DNA of 64,000 nucleotides from Candidatus Krumholzibacteriia bacterium (lineage in GTDB: Bacteria > Krumholzibacteriota > Krumholzibacteriia > WVZY01 > JAKEHA01), in the NCBI GenBank assembly GCA_029865265.1, contig JAOUHG010000006.1, positions 1 to 64,000 of the forward strand. Reading direction: 5' to 3'. Below the pieces are notes generated by a model, which saw only the letters and a program-made list of their open reading frames with translations, was not told the origin of the DNA and made no database searches. Positions 11,337 to 19,572 of the stretch are shown here, one piece after another (the first letter of the stretch is position 1; the number at the start of each line of letters is the position of its first letter). Both the position numbers and the translations under genes were made by a program.

Positions 11337-11855
11337 CTACTCTTCACCTCTGCGCCACGCCGCGCGCGACGGACGCCGGTCCTTTTCTCGCTTCTTGTCG
11401 ATCTTGTATTCCTGATTGACGAGGTTGGCGCGCGCCACCTCATGGAGTGCGAGCGAAATCTCTCCGCCGTCGATATCGAGGGTCAGAACTCCGTTTATAC
11501 AGGAACGGATGGTGCCTGTATACGTGATTCTCCCCTCGCCGGGGCGCTCCACGACCACTTTGGCCTCCTGGCCGGCGAAGCGCTGGTAGTGCTCCTCCCT
11601 GACCAGGGGGCGGTTGCTGCCCGGCGAGGACACCTCGAGCAGGTAGCGGCCGGGAAACGGTTCGTCCCGCTCCAGCATCATGGCGATGGTGCGGCTCGCA
11701 AAGGAACACTCGCCCACGGTCACCCCGCCGGGTTTGTCGATGAAAATACGCAGGATGGGGCTGCGCGCGCCGCCCACCACCTCGAGCTTGACGCACTCGA
11801 AACCGAGCAGTTCGAGCTCCGGCGCGATCACCTTTTCCAGTTCCGCTTCTTTCAT
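11337..11855 (-). CDS. rimP: Ribosome maturation factor RimP
   Basis: 30S assembly factor of 172 residues. The family motifs are visible as GFECVKLEVVGGARSPILRI, the core FIDKPGGVTVGEC and YLLEVSSPGSNRPL. The frame extends upstream to 11972, but those residues (cysteine- and tryptophan-rich) cover the leader hairpins. The ATG at 11855 gives the expected start MKEAELEKVIAPELELLGF. Its ribosome-binding region overlaps a small hairpin (11861-11877). It is the first gene of the rimP-nusA-infB operon. Confidence 0.93.
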   Translation of the reverse strand: MKEAELEKVIAPELELLGFECVKLEVVGGARSPILRIFIDKPGGVTVGECSFASRTIAMMLERDEPFPGRYLLEVSSPGSNRPLVREEHYQRFAGQEAKVVVERPGEGRITYTGTIRSCINGVLTLDIDGGEISLALHEVARANLVNQEYKIDKKREKDRRPSRAAWRRGEE

Positions 11856-11860
11856 GATCC

Positions 11861-11877
11861 GACCGGGGATTCCGGTC
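11861..11877 (-). promoter_or_regulatory. Hairpin over the rimP ribosome-binding region
   Basis: GACCGG (11861-11866) and CCGGTC (11872-11877) form a 6-bp stem with a 5-nt loop, ending 5 nt before the rimP ATG. It would sequester the translation start of the operon's first gene if it forms in the mRNA. Confidence 0.45.
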
Positions 11878-11887
11878 CGCGGCGGGC

Positions 11888-11918
11888 AACAAAAAAGTGG
11901 GCAGACCACCCGCCCACT
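11888..11918 (-). terminator. Intrinsic terminator/attenuator upstream of rimP
   Basis: On the minus strand AGTGGGC pairs with GCCCACT (11912-11918 with 11896-11902) and is followed by TTTTTTGTT. This is a textbook Rho-independent terminator, 33 bp upstream of the rimP ATG. It terminates transcripts from the sprA-M28 side, and it also lies in the leader of the promoter at 11943-11972. Confidence 0.8.
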
Positions 11919-11942
11919 CGGTCGCTCACAACACTCATCGGC

Positions 11943-11972
11943 AACGTACCACAAAAGTGGCCACAGGCGCAA
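11943..11972 (-). promoter_or_regulatory. Putative sigma-70 promoter of the rimP-nusA operon
   Basis: TTGCGC (-35, 11967-11972) and TACGTT (-10, 11943-11948) on the minus strand are 18 bp apart, with an extended TGG before the -10. Predicted transcription starts near 11936, just ahead of the terminator hairpin. The -10 match is modest. Confidence 0.4.
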
Positions 11973-12020
11973 GGGGCGCCACAGGAGGGGGTTGACCGCC
12001 CCCCGGGTCCGGGGGCGGGC

Positions 12021-12953
12021 TCAGCGGGCGGGGTAGCTGAAGTCGTAAATGATGCTCTGGAGCAGGGTTCCGACGTCGGCCACGCGGGCGGCGTCCACCT
12101 GGTCGAGGTCGTCCCCCAGCGTGTGCCAGGCGCCGTAGCCGTAGCCGAACAGGTCGATGGCGGGATAGCCCGCCTGCAGCAGCGGCACGTGGTCGTCGTA
12201 GACGGGGGTTCCCTCGACCGGCTCGAAGTAGTCCAGGCCCAGCGCGGCCGCGCGCCCGAACACGAAATCCACCAGGGCGGGCGCGCGCTGGCGCGAGAAG
12301 CCCTCCTGCTGCACGCGCGTGCCGCGGCCTCCCACCATGTCCAGCAGGATCGCCGCCACCGGCCGGTACCCGGCGGCGCGCGCCACGAAGCCCTGCGAGC
12401 CCAGCAGGTAGTACTGCAGGTCGCCCTCCTTGCCGTAGTCCTCCCCGTCGAAGAGCACCACGTCCACCCCGATGTCCGCGGGCAGCCGTGCGCCCACCAC
12501 ACGGGCCACCTCCAGCAGGATGCCCGTCGACACCGCACCGTCCACCGCGCCGGGGATGGGCGTGGTCCACAGGGTGGAGTCGGCTTCCTGGTCGGCCCAG
12601 GGGCGCGAGTCGTAGTGCGCGGCGAGCATGAGGCGGCGTCCGCGGTCGGGCGCGAAGCTGCCCATGATGTTGATGAGCCGCAGGCGGCCGGGCCGGTAGG
12701 GGTCGTCGACCTCGAAGGCCTGCAACGACACGCTGGCCCCGTGGCGCTCCAGGGTGCGCGCGAGGTAGCGCGCGGCCGCATCGCGCGCCGGGCTGCCGGG
12801 CACGCGCGGGCCCAGCGCCACCTGGTGCTCCACGTGCACCAGCGCGCTGTCGGCGGAGAAGGCGGGGACCTCCTTCGCCGCGCAACCACCCGCCAGCAGG
12901 CCAGCGGCCACCAGGCCGGCGGCCGGCAGTGCAACCACAAACACACGCGGCAT
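12021..12953 (-). CDS. M28 family peptidase lipoprotein (glutaminyl cyclase-like)
   Basis: A 310-residue exported zinc hydrolase of the M28 fold, closest in appearance to glutaminyl-peptide cyclotransferase-like proteins. A signal peptide with lipobox LAGGC (Cys24) predicts a lipoprotein. Metal-site motifs are visible in order: AAHYDSRPW (His), PGAVDGAVSTG (Asp), DGEDYGKEGD (acidic pair), LLDMVGG (Asp) and WHTLGDDLD (His). I chose the ATG at 12953, which has GGGGGA 10 bp upstream; an ATG at 12971 is also in frame. It starts 23 bp after the sprA stop and is probably co-transcribed. Whether it is an aminopeptidase or a cyclase cannot be decided from sequence. Confidence 0.8.
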   Translation of the reverse strand: MPRVFVVALPAAGLVAAGLLAGGCAAKEVPAFSADSALVHVEHQVALGPRVPGSPARDAAARYLARTLERHGASVSLQAFEVDDPYRPGRLRLINIMGSFAPDRGRRLMLAAHYDSRPWADQEADSTLWTTPIPGAVDGAVSTGILLEVARVVGARLPADIGVDVVLFDGEDYGKEGDLQYYLLGSQGFVARAAGYRPVAAILLDMVGGRGTRVQQEGFSRQRAPALVDFVFGRAAALGLDYFEPVEGTPVYDDHVPLLQAGYPAIDLFGYGYGAWHTLGDDLDQVDAARVADVGTLLQSIIYDFSYPAR

Positions 12954-12976
12954 GTTCAATGCGTCCCCCATTGCGA

Positions 12977-15900
12977 TCAGAAGTTGATGACCGCCGAAAT
13001 GCCCAGGCGCAAGGTGGTGATGGTCTGGTCCTGCGCCTCGGCGTAGGCGCGGGTGTAGTCGATGAACGCGCTCCCGTTGATGTTGGTGTTGAACGTGTAC
13101 GTCACGCGCGGCCCCACCCGGATGTTGGTGGTGGCGGGGATCGGCGTTCCCGTGGTGGCACCCGGGGTGAATCGCTCGCCGCCCGATTTTGAATAGGAAA
13201 TGTTCAGGGTGGACTCCAACTGGTTCTTGAAACTGATGTCCTTGCCGAACAGACCGATGCTGCCGCCGGCACGGAAGTTCTTCCGGAGGTCCAGTGTAAC
13301 CGAGAAGCTGTTGGTCACCGTCTTCGATCCGCGTGTTTCGCTGGAATTCTGCGAGCGTGCGACACCCAGCGTCGAGGTCAGGTCGTTCTTCCAGGTGAAC
13401 AGCAGCGAGGGCGACATGGTGGATGTCTCCGCGATGACCGTGGCCGGCTGCCCCTTGGTGCCGGATTCGTTGTGGGTCTCACGGTAGTCGAGGGTGAGTT
13501 CGCCGCCGGCCAGGATGGGCCGCAGCGGCCCGAACTGGTGCAGATTGTCGAACTTGAGCTGCAGGTCGGGCCAGGTGCTGTTGGTGGCGCGCGTCTGGCT
13601 CTCGCGGAAGTCGCTGTCGCTGGTGCCGTGCGCATAGCGCGCCTGCAGGTCGATGGTCTGGCCGTTCTGCTTCTCCATCAGCCGCACGCTGCTGCTCACG
13701 TTGTAGCTCAACTCCTCGCGACGCGTGTCGGGCGTGTCCAGCGACTCGCCGTCCTTCATCACGCCGCTGGCGGTACTCGCGCCCAGCCGGTAGGCGAGGT
13801 CCGGGCGGTCGGGGATGCGCGCGTAGCTCGAGTTGAGCCGGTGCTGCACACTGGCGCTGATGGGCTGGAAGCGGGTGAAGATCCGCCCGAACCCCTTCAC
13901 CGCGCTGCCCACCCCGGGGCGCGGCCGGGCCGGTTGCTGGGCGGTGGTATCGGCCTCCGCCTCGCCGGTGCCTCCCTGTCCCGCGGGTTGCCCGCCGCCG
14001 GACGGCGGCGCGTTGCCGGGCGGCACGGCGGAACCGCCACCGGGCGGCGGTGTCACCGCCGCAGGATCCCACCCCAGCCACTTGTAGAGGGTGGTGACGT
14101 GCTTGCTCAGGTCGAAGCGCAGGCGCCCGGTGTCGTTGCGCGACGCGTTGACGTTGCGGGTCCCGCTGGGATCGCCCTCGCGGCGCACGTTGGGACTCGA
14201 ATCCTCGTTGTAGTTCGACAGCACCTCGACGGTGGGTTCCACCAGGCGCACGATGGGCCAGCGCGGCGCGACGAAGGATACGCGCAGGTTGTTGCTGCGC
14301 CCCACCTCCGTACCCACGTTGACCCCCTGCCAGTCGTGCGGCAACCCCAGATCCCGTGAGATGGCCACGCCGAAGTTCGACTCCAGCGAACGGAACGGGT
14401 TGTAGCGAATATTGCCCTGGTTACGCAGCGACGCGTTGTACTGGTAGGGTTCCCTGCGGAACTCCCCGGTTCGCAGGGTCCAGCGCGTCGAGGTCTGCCG
14501 GTTCGCGCTGGACGAAAGGTCGATCGAGTTGAACCACCACCGAATGCGGTTCTTTCCGAACAGCGGGAGGGTCTTGTCGCCCGACCAGGTGAGCTGGTAA
14601 GAAACCGAGCCCGCCATGTTGGTGGTGGTGTCGCGCACCGACGGACTGATTCCGCGCTGATCACTGTAGGAAAATGTTGGTTTGATGCGGTCGAAGGTGT
14701 AGCGCATCAGGAAGTTCTGCGACTGCACGCGCCGGGTGAGCGAGGTGGTGAACCCGCGCGCGACGCGTTCGGTTCGCAGACTGTCCTGCACCGCCGGATC
14801 CTGGATCTCGGTGTCACTGTTGGGGGGATACTTGGGCAGCGAGCGATTGCGCGAGTAGTTGCCCGAGACCGGAATCGAAAACCCCGCCAGGGGCAGGAAG
14901 TACTGCAGGTCGGTGCGCGCGTTCAGCCCGAACACGGTCTGGTCCACACCGCTGCCGCGCGTCTGGCGCAGTCCGCGGTAGTCCGCACCGGTGCGAGCCC
15001 AGTTGCCACCCAGGCTGATGGCACCGCCCGCCACGCTCAGGTTGGCGCTCACGCGCTCCGAGTGGTCGAAGTCGCGCAGCACGTCGCCCACATAGATGTC
15101 GTCCATCCAGATCTCGCCGCTCTGCGGAATCGAGTTGCTGCGGTTGCGCACCCCCGCGTAGAGAAAGCGTACCCCGTTGAGGTTGGGCAGTCCGCGCATC
15201 AGCACCGGGTAGACCTTGCTCGGGTCACCAAAGTCGGTGGCTGACCCCGTCACGACGCTGTCGGACGGCTCGAACTTGAGGTTGGTGAGATCCGCGAGCT
15301 TGATCTGCACCAGCGCCCAGCCGGTTTCGTTGTAGTACTCGCCGGTGAAGGGCACCTGCACCTCGTAGTAGTTGTCTTCGTTGGTCGCCATGCGGAAGTA
15401 GTACTCCACACTGTCGCGCAGCTCGTCGGTGTGGACCCAGAAGTTCAGGTCGCGGTACAGGGTCAGGTTCAGCCCCGCCCCCGCGAAGCGCTTGAGGATG
15501 CGCAACTGGGTGCTGTCGGGAAGGTTGGCGTAGCGCACCGCGAGCGACGATTCCTTGTCCGAAATCTGGTTCACCGTGTTGGGGTCCACCGGCGGCTTGT
15601 ACACGCCCGGGTCGGTCTTGGTGCTGATGGAGCCGATGGCAAAGTCCGCACCGGTGGCGGTCTCCACCCCGTCGTACAGGTTGCGGATCTTGTCCGCCTC
15701 CCAGCGGTTGCCCTGGATGGAGAACTCGCACACCTGGAGACGGCGTGCGCCGGTGCCGCTGTCGCGCAAGATCTCGGTGGCGCCGTCGAACCACACGCGC
15801 ACGTGGCGGATCTCGTCCAGGCGCGGCTGCAGACCGCTGGGCGCCACAATGGTGTTGTCGGATATCTTGACGCGGTAGAGCCGCCAGGAGTCGTTCTCGT

Positions 15901-18900
15901 GCCCCGTTTCCGAGAAGCCGTCGTAGCCCGGGTACTGCGCGCGGATGTCGATTTCCGCGCTGTCGGCCAGGTTGATGGTGTAGCTGAAGTACGCGTTGTC
16001 GCGTCCCAGCTGCCCGTTGCGGTCGAGATCCTCGGTGTCGTAGAAGCGGTTGCCCTCGGTTCCGTTGACCTTGAGGTAGCGCCCGCTGATCTTGTTCACA
16101 TCGATGTCGTCTCCGGAGGGGTCATCCGCGTTGCCCAGGGGCGGGATGATGGCGGGCTCGTCGATGTTGAACAACAGGTCCAGACCGGTGTCGTCGAAGG
16201 CCGCGGCGAACCCGTCGCGGTCCCGGTCCTCGTCGTCGAAGACGTTATCGCCGGGATTGAAGAAGTTCTCGTCGATGATCCCCATGTCGATGTGCAGCTG
16301 TCCGCCGCGCGTCAGTGGATCAGGCTTGAAGTCGTTCACCCATATCTCGATGAACTGCCCCTGGGTGATGTCCAGCCCGCCGCCGGAAAAGCCCAGCATG
16401 ACACCCGCGTACCGGGTGGAGTCGGTCAGGGTGGGCGTGTTCATCAGCTCCAGGTCCAGCGACTGCACCAGCGTGTTTTCCTGCTCGTCGAGCTCGGGGT
16501 TGAGGTCGCGGCGGTGTACCCCGCGCTCCGGCTCGATGTTGTACCAGAACTGGTCCAGCCGCAGCGAGTCCTCCCACACCATGCCGGCGGGGAGACTGGC
16601 CGGGTACCAGCTGCGCCGCGAGGTGGGAATGCGATCGCTGTCCTCCACCCCCTCGAAGTCGTCGATGTAGGCCTCGTTCCTGGTGTTGGGGTTGGGAATG
16701 CTGGCCGCAAGCTCGCCGTCGATCTGGATGGTGCTGGGCGCGTCGGTGTCCACGTAGGGGAGCCAGTTGGCAACGTCGGTGAGCAGGCGCGACTGGTGCT
16801 GGTATCCACCGGTGACACCGCCCACGATGCCGCGCGTGGGCTCCTCGCCCAGCCGCGGCCGGTCGGCCGCAGTCGCCTTGGACTCGTAGAGAAAGGTGGT
16901 GCCGAGACGCGCGTTCTCGCCCAGCTTGGACTGCGTGCTGAAACCGGCCAGGGTGCTGGAGCCGATGCCGCCCAGCGGTTTGTATTCGTAATCGATGGTG
17001 AGCTTGGAGTCCGGCGTGAGGTCCGAAGACGCGCTCTCACGCAGCTCCACCTCGCCGGTCTCGTAGTCGATGCTGTAGTCGGTGCCGCGCGTGAGCTTGC
17101 GCCCGTTCAGGGTGATGGTCTCGCTGTTCTCCACGATGTCGAGCGCGTTGATGCGGAAGGTCTTCGAGGTGCTTACCGCCGTCACCTTGATGACGTACTG
17201 GTGGACGTCCGCCTCCTGGGTGGAGTTGAGAAAGTCGGTGTAGATGCGCGTGGCCTTGTCGTACTGCGGCTGGTACTCGCCGCTGAACTGGAACTGGCCT
17301 TCGGTCCACCCGGTGACACTCAAGGTGTCGGGCGCGAAGGCCCGCAGCGACGGGAACTGCAGCGTGCCGGTGGTCAGGTTCACCAGCCCGCTGGTGAGGT
17401 CGATACGCCCGTCGGGAGGCCCGGTGCCGCTGCGATCGGTCTGGTCGAGGCCGAAAATCTTCAGGTAGGGCACATCCGAGTTCTGCGGAACCTCGGGGTT
17501 GACGCGCGGGTTGATCACGTCCTCGATGATGATCTCCAGCGAGTTGCCGTCGATGCTGGTGAGGCCGAGGTTGTAGATGTTGCGCACCGCCAGCCGCCAC
17601 ACGGAACCGTACGGGCCCACCGGCTTCGGGTCCGGCGCCTTGATCATTTCCAGCATCAGCGTGTCCGCGGCCGAGCCCGCCACCGTCACCTGGCCGGTGG
17701 CGGGGTTGATGACGCCGAGGGTCGCGTAGGATCCTCCCACCGGGGTTCCCAGGCTGTTGGTGTAGCGCAGCGCCACTGACTTCTGGGCCGTGGACGCGAT
17801 GGGGTCGAACAGTTCCACGCCGATCACGTCCAGGGTGATGGCGTCGACGATGAACTCGTAGTCGATGCCGCGTTCCAGCAGCTCGAACTTCTGCGGGCTG
17901 AGCGCGAACGTACCGATGCGCGGCCGGCTGCCGGCGTTGATGGCGGTGGCGGCATCGCGGATGCTCTGGCCGTTGCCGACCGAGTCGGGAATCACCCAGC
18001 CCGGCAGGCTCTGGATGGTGGGGTCGATGATGAGGTCGGTGGGCGTCACCGTCCGGTACACCTCGAAGTCGACCTCGCTGGCGCCGATGAAGCTGGCCGG
18101 GTCGTCGAGGTAGAAGTACTTGTTCTTGATGTAGTCCACGTCGCGGATGGTGCGTGTTTCCGACTGTCCCAACGTGCCGCCGGTGGGGGTAAAGGTGGCG
18201 GCCGCCGCCTCGCCCTGCTGCTTGCTGGCGATCACGGTGATGTCGGTGGAACCCATCTTGGCCAGCATCTTCACGCCAAACAGCCCCTGCGCGTTGGAGG
18301 AGATGCTCACCAGCTGCGAGCCCGGCAGCGAGAGGCTGGTGTTGCCCAGCTCGATCAACTGGATGACCTCGTCCTCGTAGCCGGTGTAGGCCAGGCGCAC
18401 GCGGTTGGCGTCGTCACCGATGGCCTCGCTGGAGTGGTCCACCTGGATCGACACCTTGTCGCCGATGGTGCCGATGAGGCTCACGTCCAGTTTCTGCTCC
18501 ATGTCGAGCGACGGAAACAGCGACTGGTTCTGCCGCCCCTCGAAACCGATGTAGGGGTCGATCACCCGCGTTTCACCGGCGATGGTGATCTGCTCGCGGC
18601 CGCGGATGGTGATGCTGGTCTTTTCGCCGGGACCGAAGATGGACTCGAGGCTCTTGGGCATGGGCAGCGGGATGTCGAAGGTGATGCCGCCGGCGGCGGT
18701 GGTGGTGGTGCCCACCGTGAAGGCGGTCAGGTTGGCGCGTGCCGCCTCGCGCCATACCGCGGCGCGCGAATCGCGCAGGATCTCGTCGGCCACGTCGGCG
18801 TCGGAGGACAGCTGCACGCGCAGCCCCGGGATGGCGAAGTCGCGCGGCATCGGGAGCATCAGCTCGCCCACCTCGCGCTCGTCCTGCTCGAAGAATGCGG

Positions 18901-19273
18901 TGCGCGGAACAGTGATCACCGCGCGGTAGCCGGGCACCAGCCGGTAGTCCACCACCTGGCGGGCGGTGTCGGAGTCGGTGGGGAGAAAGCTGGGGACGCG
19001 GGCGTGCTGGTTGCCCAGCCGGATCGTCTTCCAGTCGAAGGTGACGGTGGAGTCGACGTCGAGTTCGCCGGTGATGCGGTCGCGGTAAAGGGAGTCGTAG
19101 AGCCGGGAAACATCGCCCAGGTCGATGTCGAAGGCGAAAAAGGTGTCTTCCTGGGCGTGCGCGGTGCCGACCGTCAGCGGGGTGACGATGCAGAGGAGAA
19201 GAATGAGTGCCGGTGTCCGGAAGAGCGCACGGGCCCCCCTTCCGGACCACCTGGAACAGCATGAACACGGCAC
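12977..19273 (-). CDS. sprA: SprA-like giant outer-membrane protein (T9SS translocon family)
   Basis: A 2098-residue exported protein of the SprA/Sov family, the outer-membrane pore of the type IX secretion system in Bacteroidota. The N-terminus has a signal peptide ending TVGTAHAQ. Family features include the AYIDDFEGVEDSDRIPTSRR block (about residue 870), EYKPLGGIGSSTLAGFSTQ, VNKISGRYLKVNGTEGNRFY and a C-terminus made of amphipathic beta-strands ending in FIDYTRAYAEAQ and LGISAVINF, as in a beta-barrel. A Pro/Gly-rich loop (VTPPPGGGSAVPPGNAPPSG) interrupts the C-terminal third. It is shorter than the roughly 2400-residue Bacteroidota SprA. The start is a GTG with no good Shine-Dalgarno site; an AAGGTGATCG lies further upstream. 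It is divergent from lptF. Confidence 0.85.
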   Translation of the reverse strand: MPCSCCSRWSGRGARALFRTPALILLLCIVTPLTVGTAHAQEDTFFAFDIDLGDVSRLYDSLYRDRITGELDVDSTVTFDWKTIRLGNQHARVPSFLPTDSDTARQVVDYRLVPGYRAVITVPRTAFFEQDEREVGELMLPMPRDFAIPGLRVQLSSDADVADEILRDSRAAVWREAARANLTAFTVGTTTTAAGGITFDIPLPMPKSLESIFGPGEKTSITIRGREQITIAGETRVIDPYIGFEGRQNQSLFPSLDMEQKLDVSLIGTIGDKVSIQVDHSSEAIGDDANRVRLAYTGYEDEVIQLIELGNTSLSLPGSQLVSISSNAQGLFGVKMLAKMGSTDITVIASKQQGEAAAATFTPTGGTLGQSETRTIRDVDYIKNKYFYLDDPASFIGASEVDFEVYRTVTPTDLIIDPTIQSLPGWVIPDSVGNGQSIRDAATAINAGSRPRIGTFALSPQKFELLERGIDYEFIVDAITLDVIGVELFDPIASTAQKSVALRYTNSLGTPVGGSYATLGVINPATGQVTVAGSAADTLMLEMIKAPDPKPVGPYGSVWRLAVRNIYNLGLTSIDGNSLEIIIEDVINPRVNPEVPQNSDVPYLKIFGLDQTDRSGTGPPDGRIDLTSGLVNLTTGTLQFPSLRAFAPDTLSVTGWTEGQFQFSGEYQPQYDKATRIYTDFLNSTQEADVHQYVIKVTAVSTSKTFRINALDIVENSETITLNGRKLTRGTDYSIDYETGEVELRESASSDLTPDSKLTIDYEYKPLGGIGSSTLAGFSTQSKLGENARLGTTFLYESKATAADRPRLGEEPTRGIVGGVTGGYQHQSRLLTDVANWLPYVDTDAPSTIQIDGELAASIPNPNTRNEAYIDDFEGVEDSDRIPTSRRSWYPASLPAGMVWEDSLRLDQFWYNIEPERGVHRRDLNPELDEQENTLVQSLDLELMNTPTLTDSTRYAGVMLGFSGGGLDITQGQFIEIWVNDFKPDPLTRGGQLHIDMGIIDENFFNPGDNVFDDEDRDRDGFAAAFDDTGLDLLFNIDEPAIIPPLGNADDPSGDDIDVNKISGRYLKVNGTEGNRFYDTEDLDRNGQLGRDNAYFSYTINLADSAEIDIRAQYPGYDGFSETGHENDSWRLYRVKISDNTIVAPSGLQPRLDEIRHVRVWFDGATEILRDSGTGARRLQVCEFSIQGNRWEADKIRNLYDGVETATGADFAIGSISTKTDPGVYKPPVDPNTVNQISDKESSLAVRYANLPDSTQLRILKRFAGAGLNLTLYRDLNFWVHTDELRDSVEYYFRMATNEDNYYEVQVPFTGEYYNETGWALVQIKLADLTNLKFEPSDSVVTGSATDFGDPSKVYPVLMRGLPNLNGVRFLYAGVRNRSNSIPQSGEIWMDDIYVGDVLRDFDHSERVSANLSVAGGAISLGGNWARTGADYRGLRQTRGSGVDQTVFGLNARTDLQYFLPLAGFSIPVSGNYSRNRSLPKYPPNSDTEIQDPAVQDSLRTERVARGFTTSLTRRVQSQNFLMRYTFDRIKPTFSYSDQRGISPSVRDTTTNMAGSVSYQLTWSGDKTLPLFGKNRIRWWFNSIDLSSSANRQTSTRWTLRTGEFRREPYQYNASLRNQGNIRYNPFRSLESNFGVAISRDLGLPHDWQGVNVGTEVGRSNNLRVSFVAPRWPIVRLVEPTVEVLSNYNEDSSPNVRREGDPSGTRNVNASRNDTGRLRFDLSKHVTTLYKWLGWDPAAVTPPPGGGSAVPPGNAPPSGGGQPAGQGGTGEAEADTTAQQPARPRPGVGSAVKGFGRIFTRFQPISASVQHRLNSSYARIPDRPDLAYRLGASTASGVMKDGESLDTPDTRREELSYNVSSSVRLMEKQNGQTIDLQARYAHGTSDSDFRESQTRATNSTWPDLQLKFDNLHQFGPLRPILAGGELTLDYRETHNESGTKGQPATVIAETSTMSPSLLFTWKNDLTSTLGVARSQNSSETRGSKTVTNSFSVTLDLRKNFRAGGSIGLFGKDISFKNQLESTLNISYSKSGGERFTPGATTGTPIPATTNIRVGPRVTYTFNTNINGSAFIDYTRAYAEAQDQTITTLRLGISAVINF

Positions 19274-19498
19274 GTCGATACCAATCGTTTTAGGAGATCG
19301 ATCACCTTCTCGAGAGACTTCGCGCGACGAGCAGACCCCACCCGCTCGTCCTGATTCGAGGACGCATTCTCAGTAAAGTGTCACTTTTCAGCGACACCTG
19401 CGGACAGACAACTCGACGCCCCCTCGACCTGGTCCTTTTACCACCGCCACCCGCGGGTCCGGGGGGCGGTGCCAGGGGAGCGCCATCGATAAAACGTC

Positions 19499-19526
19499 TT
19501 GTCGGCAAACCAATTATCAGTAATTA
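19499..19526 (+). promoter_or_regulatory. Possible promoter of lptF-lptG-GWxTD
   Basis: TTGTCG (19499-19504) and TAATTA (19521-19526) are 16 bp apart, in the only AT-rich part of the divergent sprA/lptF gap (19274-19572). The rest of that gap is GC-rich. It contains a weak GTGTC...GACAC inverted repeat near 19380 and nothing else I can identify. Confidence 0.3.
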
Positions 19527-19572
19527 TTCAGAGGTCCGTGCAGCCATCCCTCCTCAGAACCGACGTTCGCCG

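Noticed and set aside
15431-17779. Open frame of nearly 800 codons antisense to sprA
   Set aside because: Low-complexity Val/Gly/His composition, no start context and no family signature; the sprA frame is supported by motifs.
19378-19572. Upstream start for lptF
   Set aside because: It would add 65 Pro/Gly-rich residues before the first conserved helix, which begins right after the ATG at 19573.
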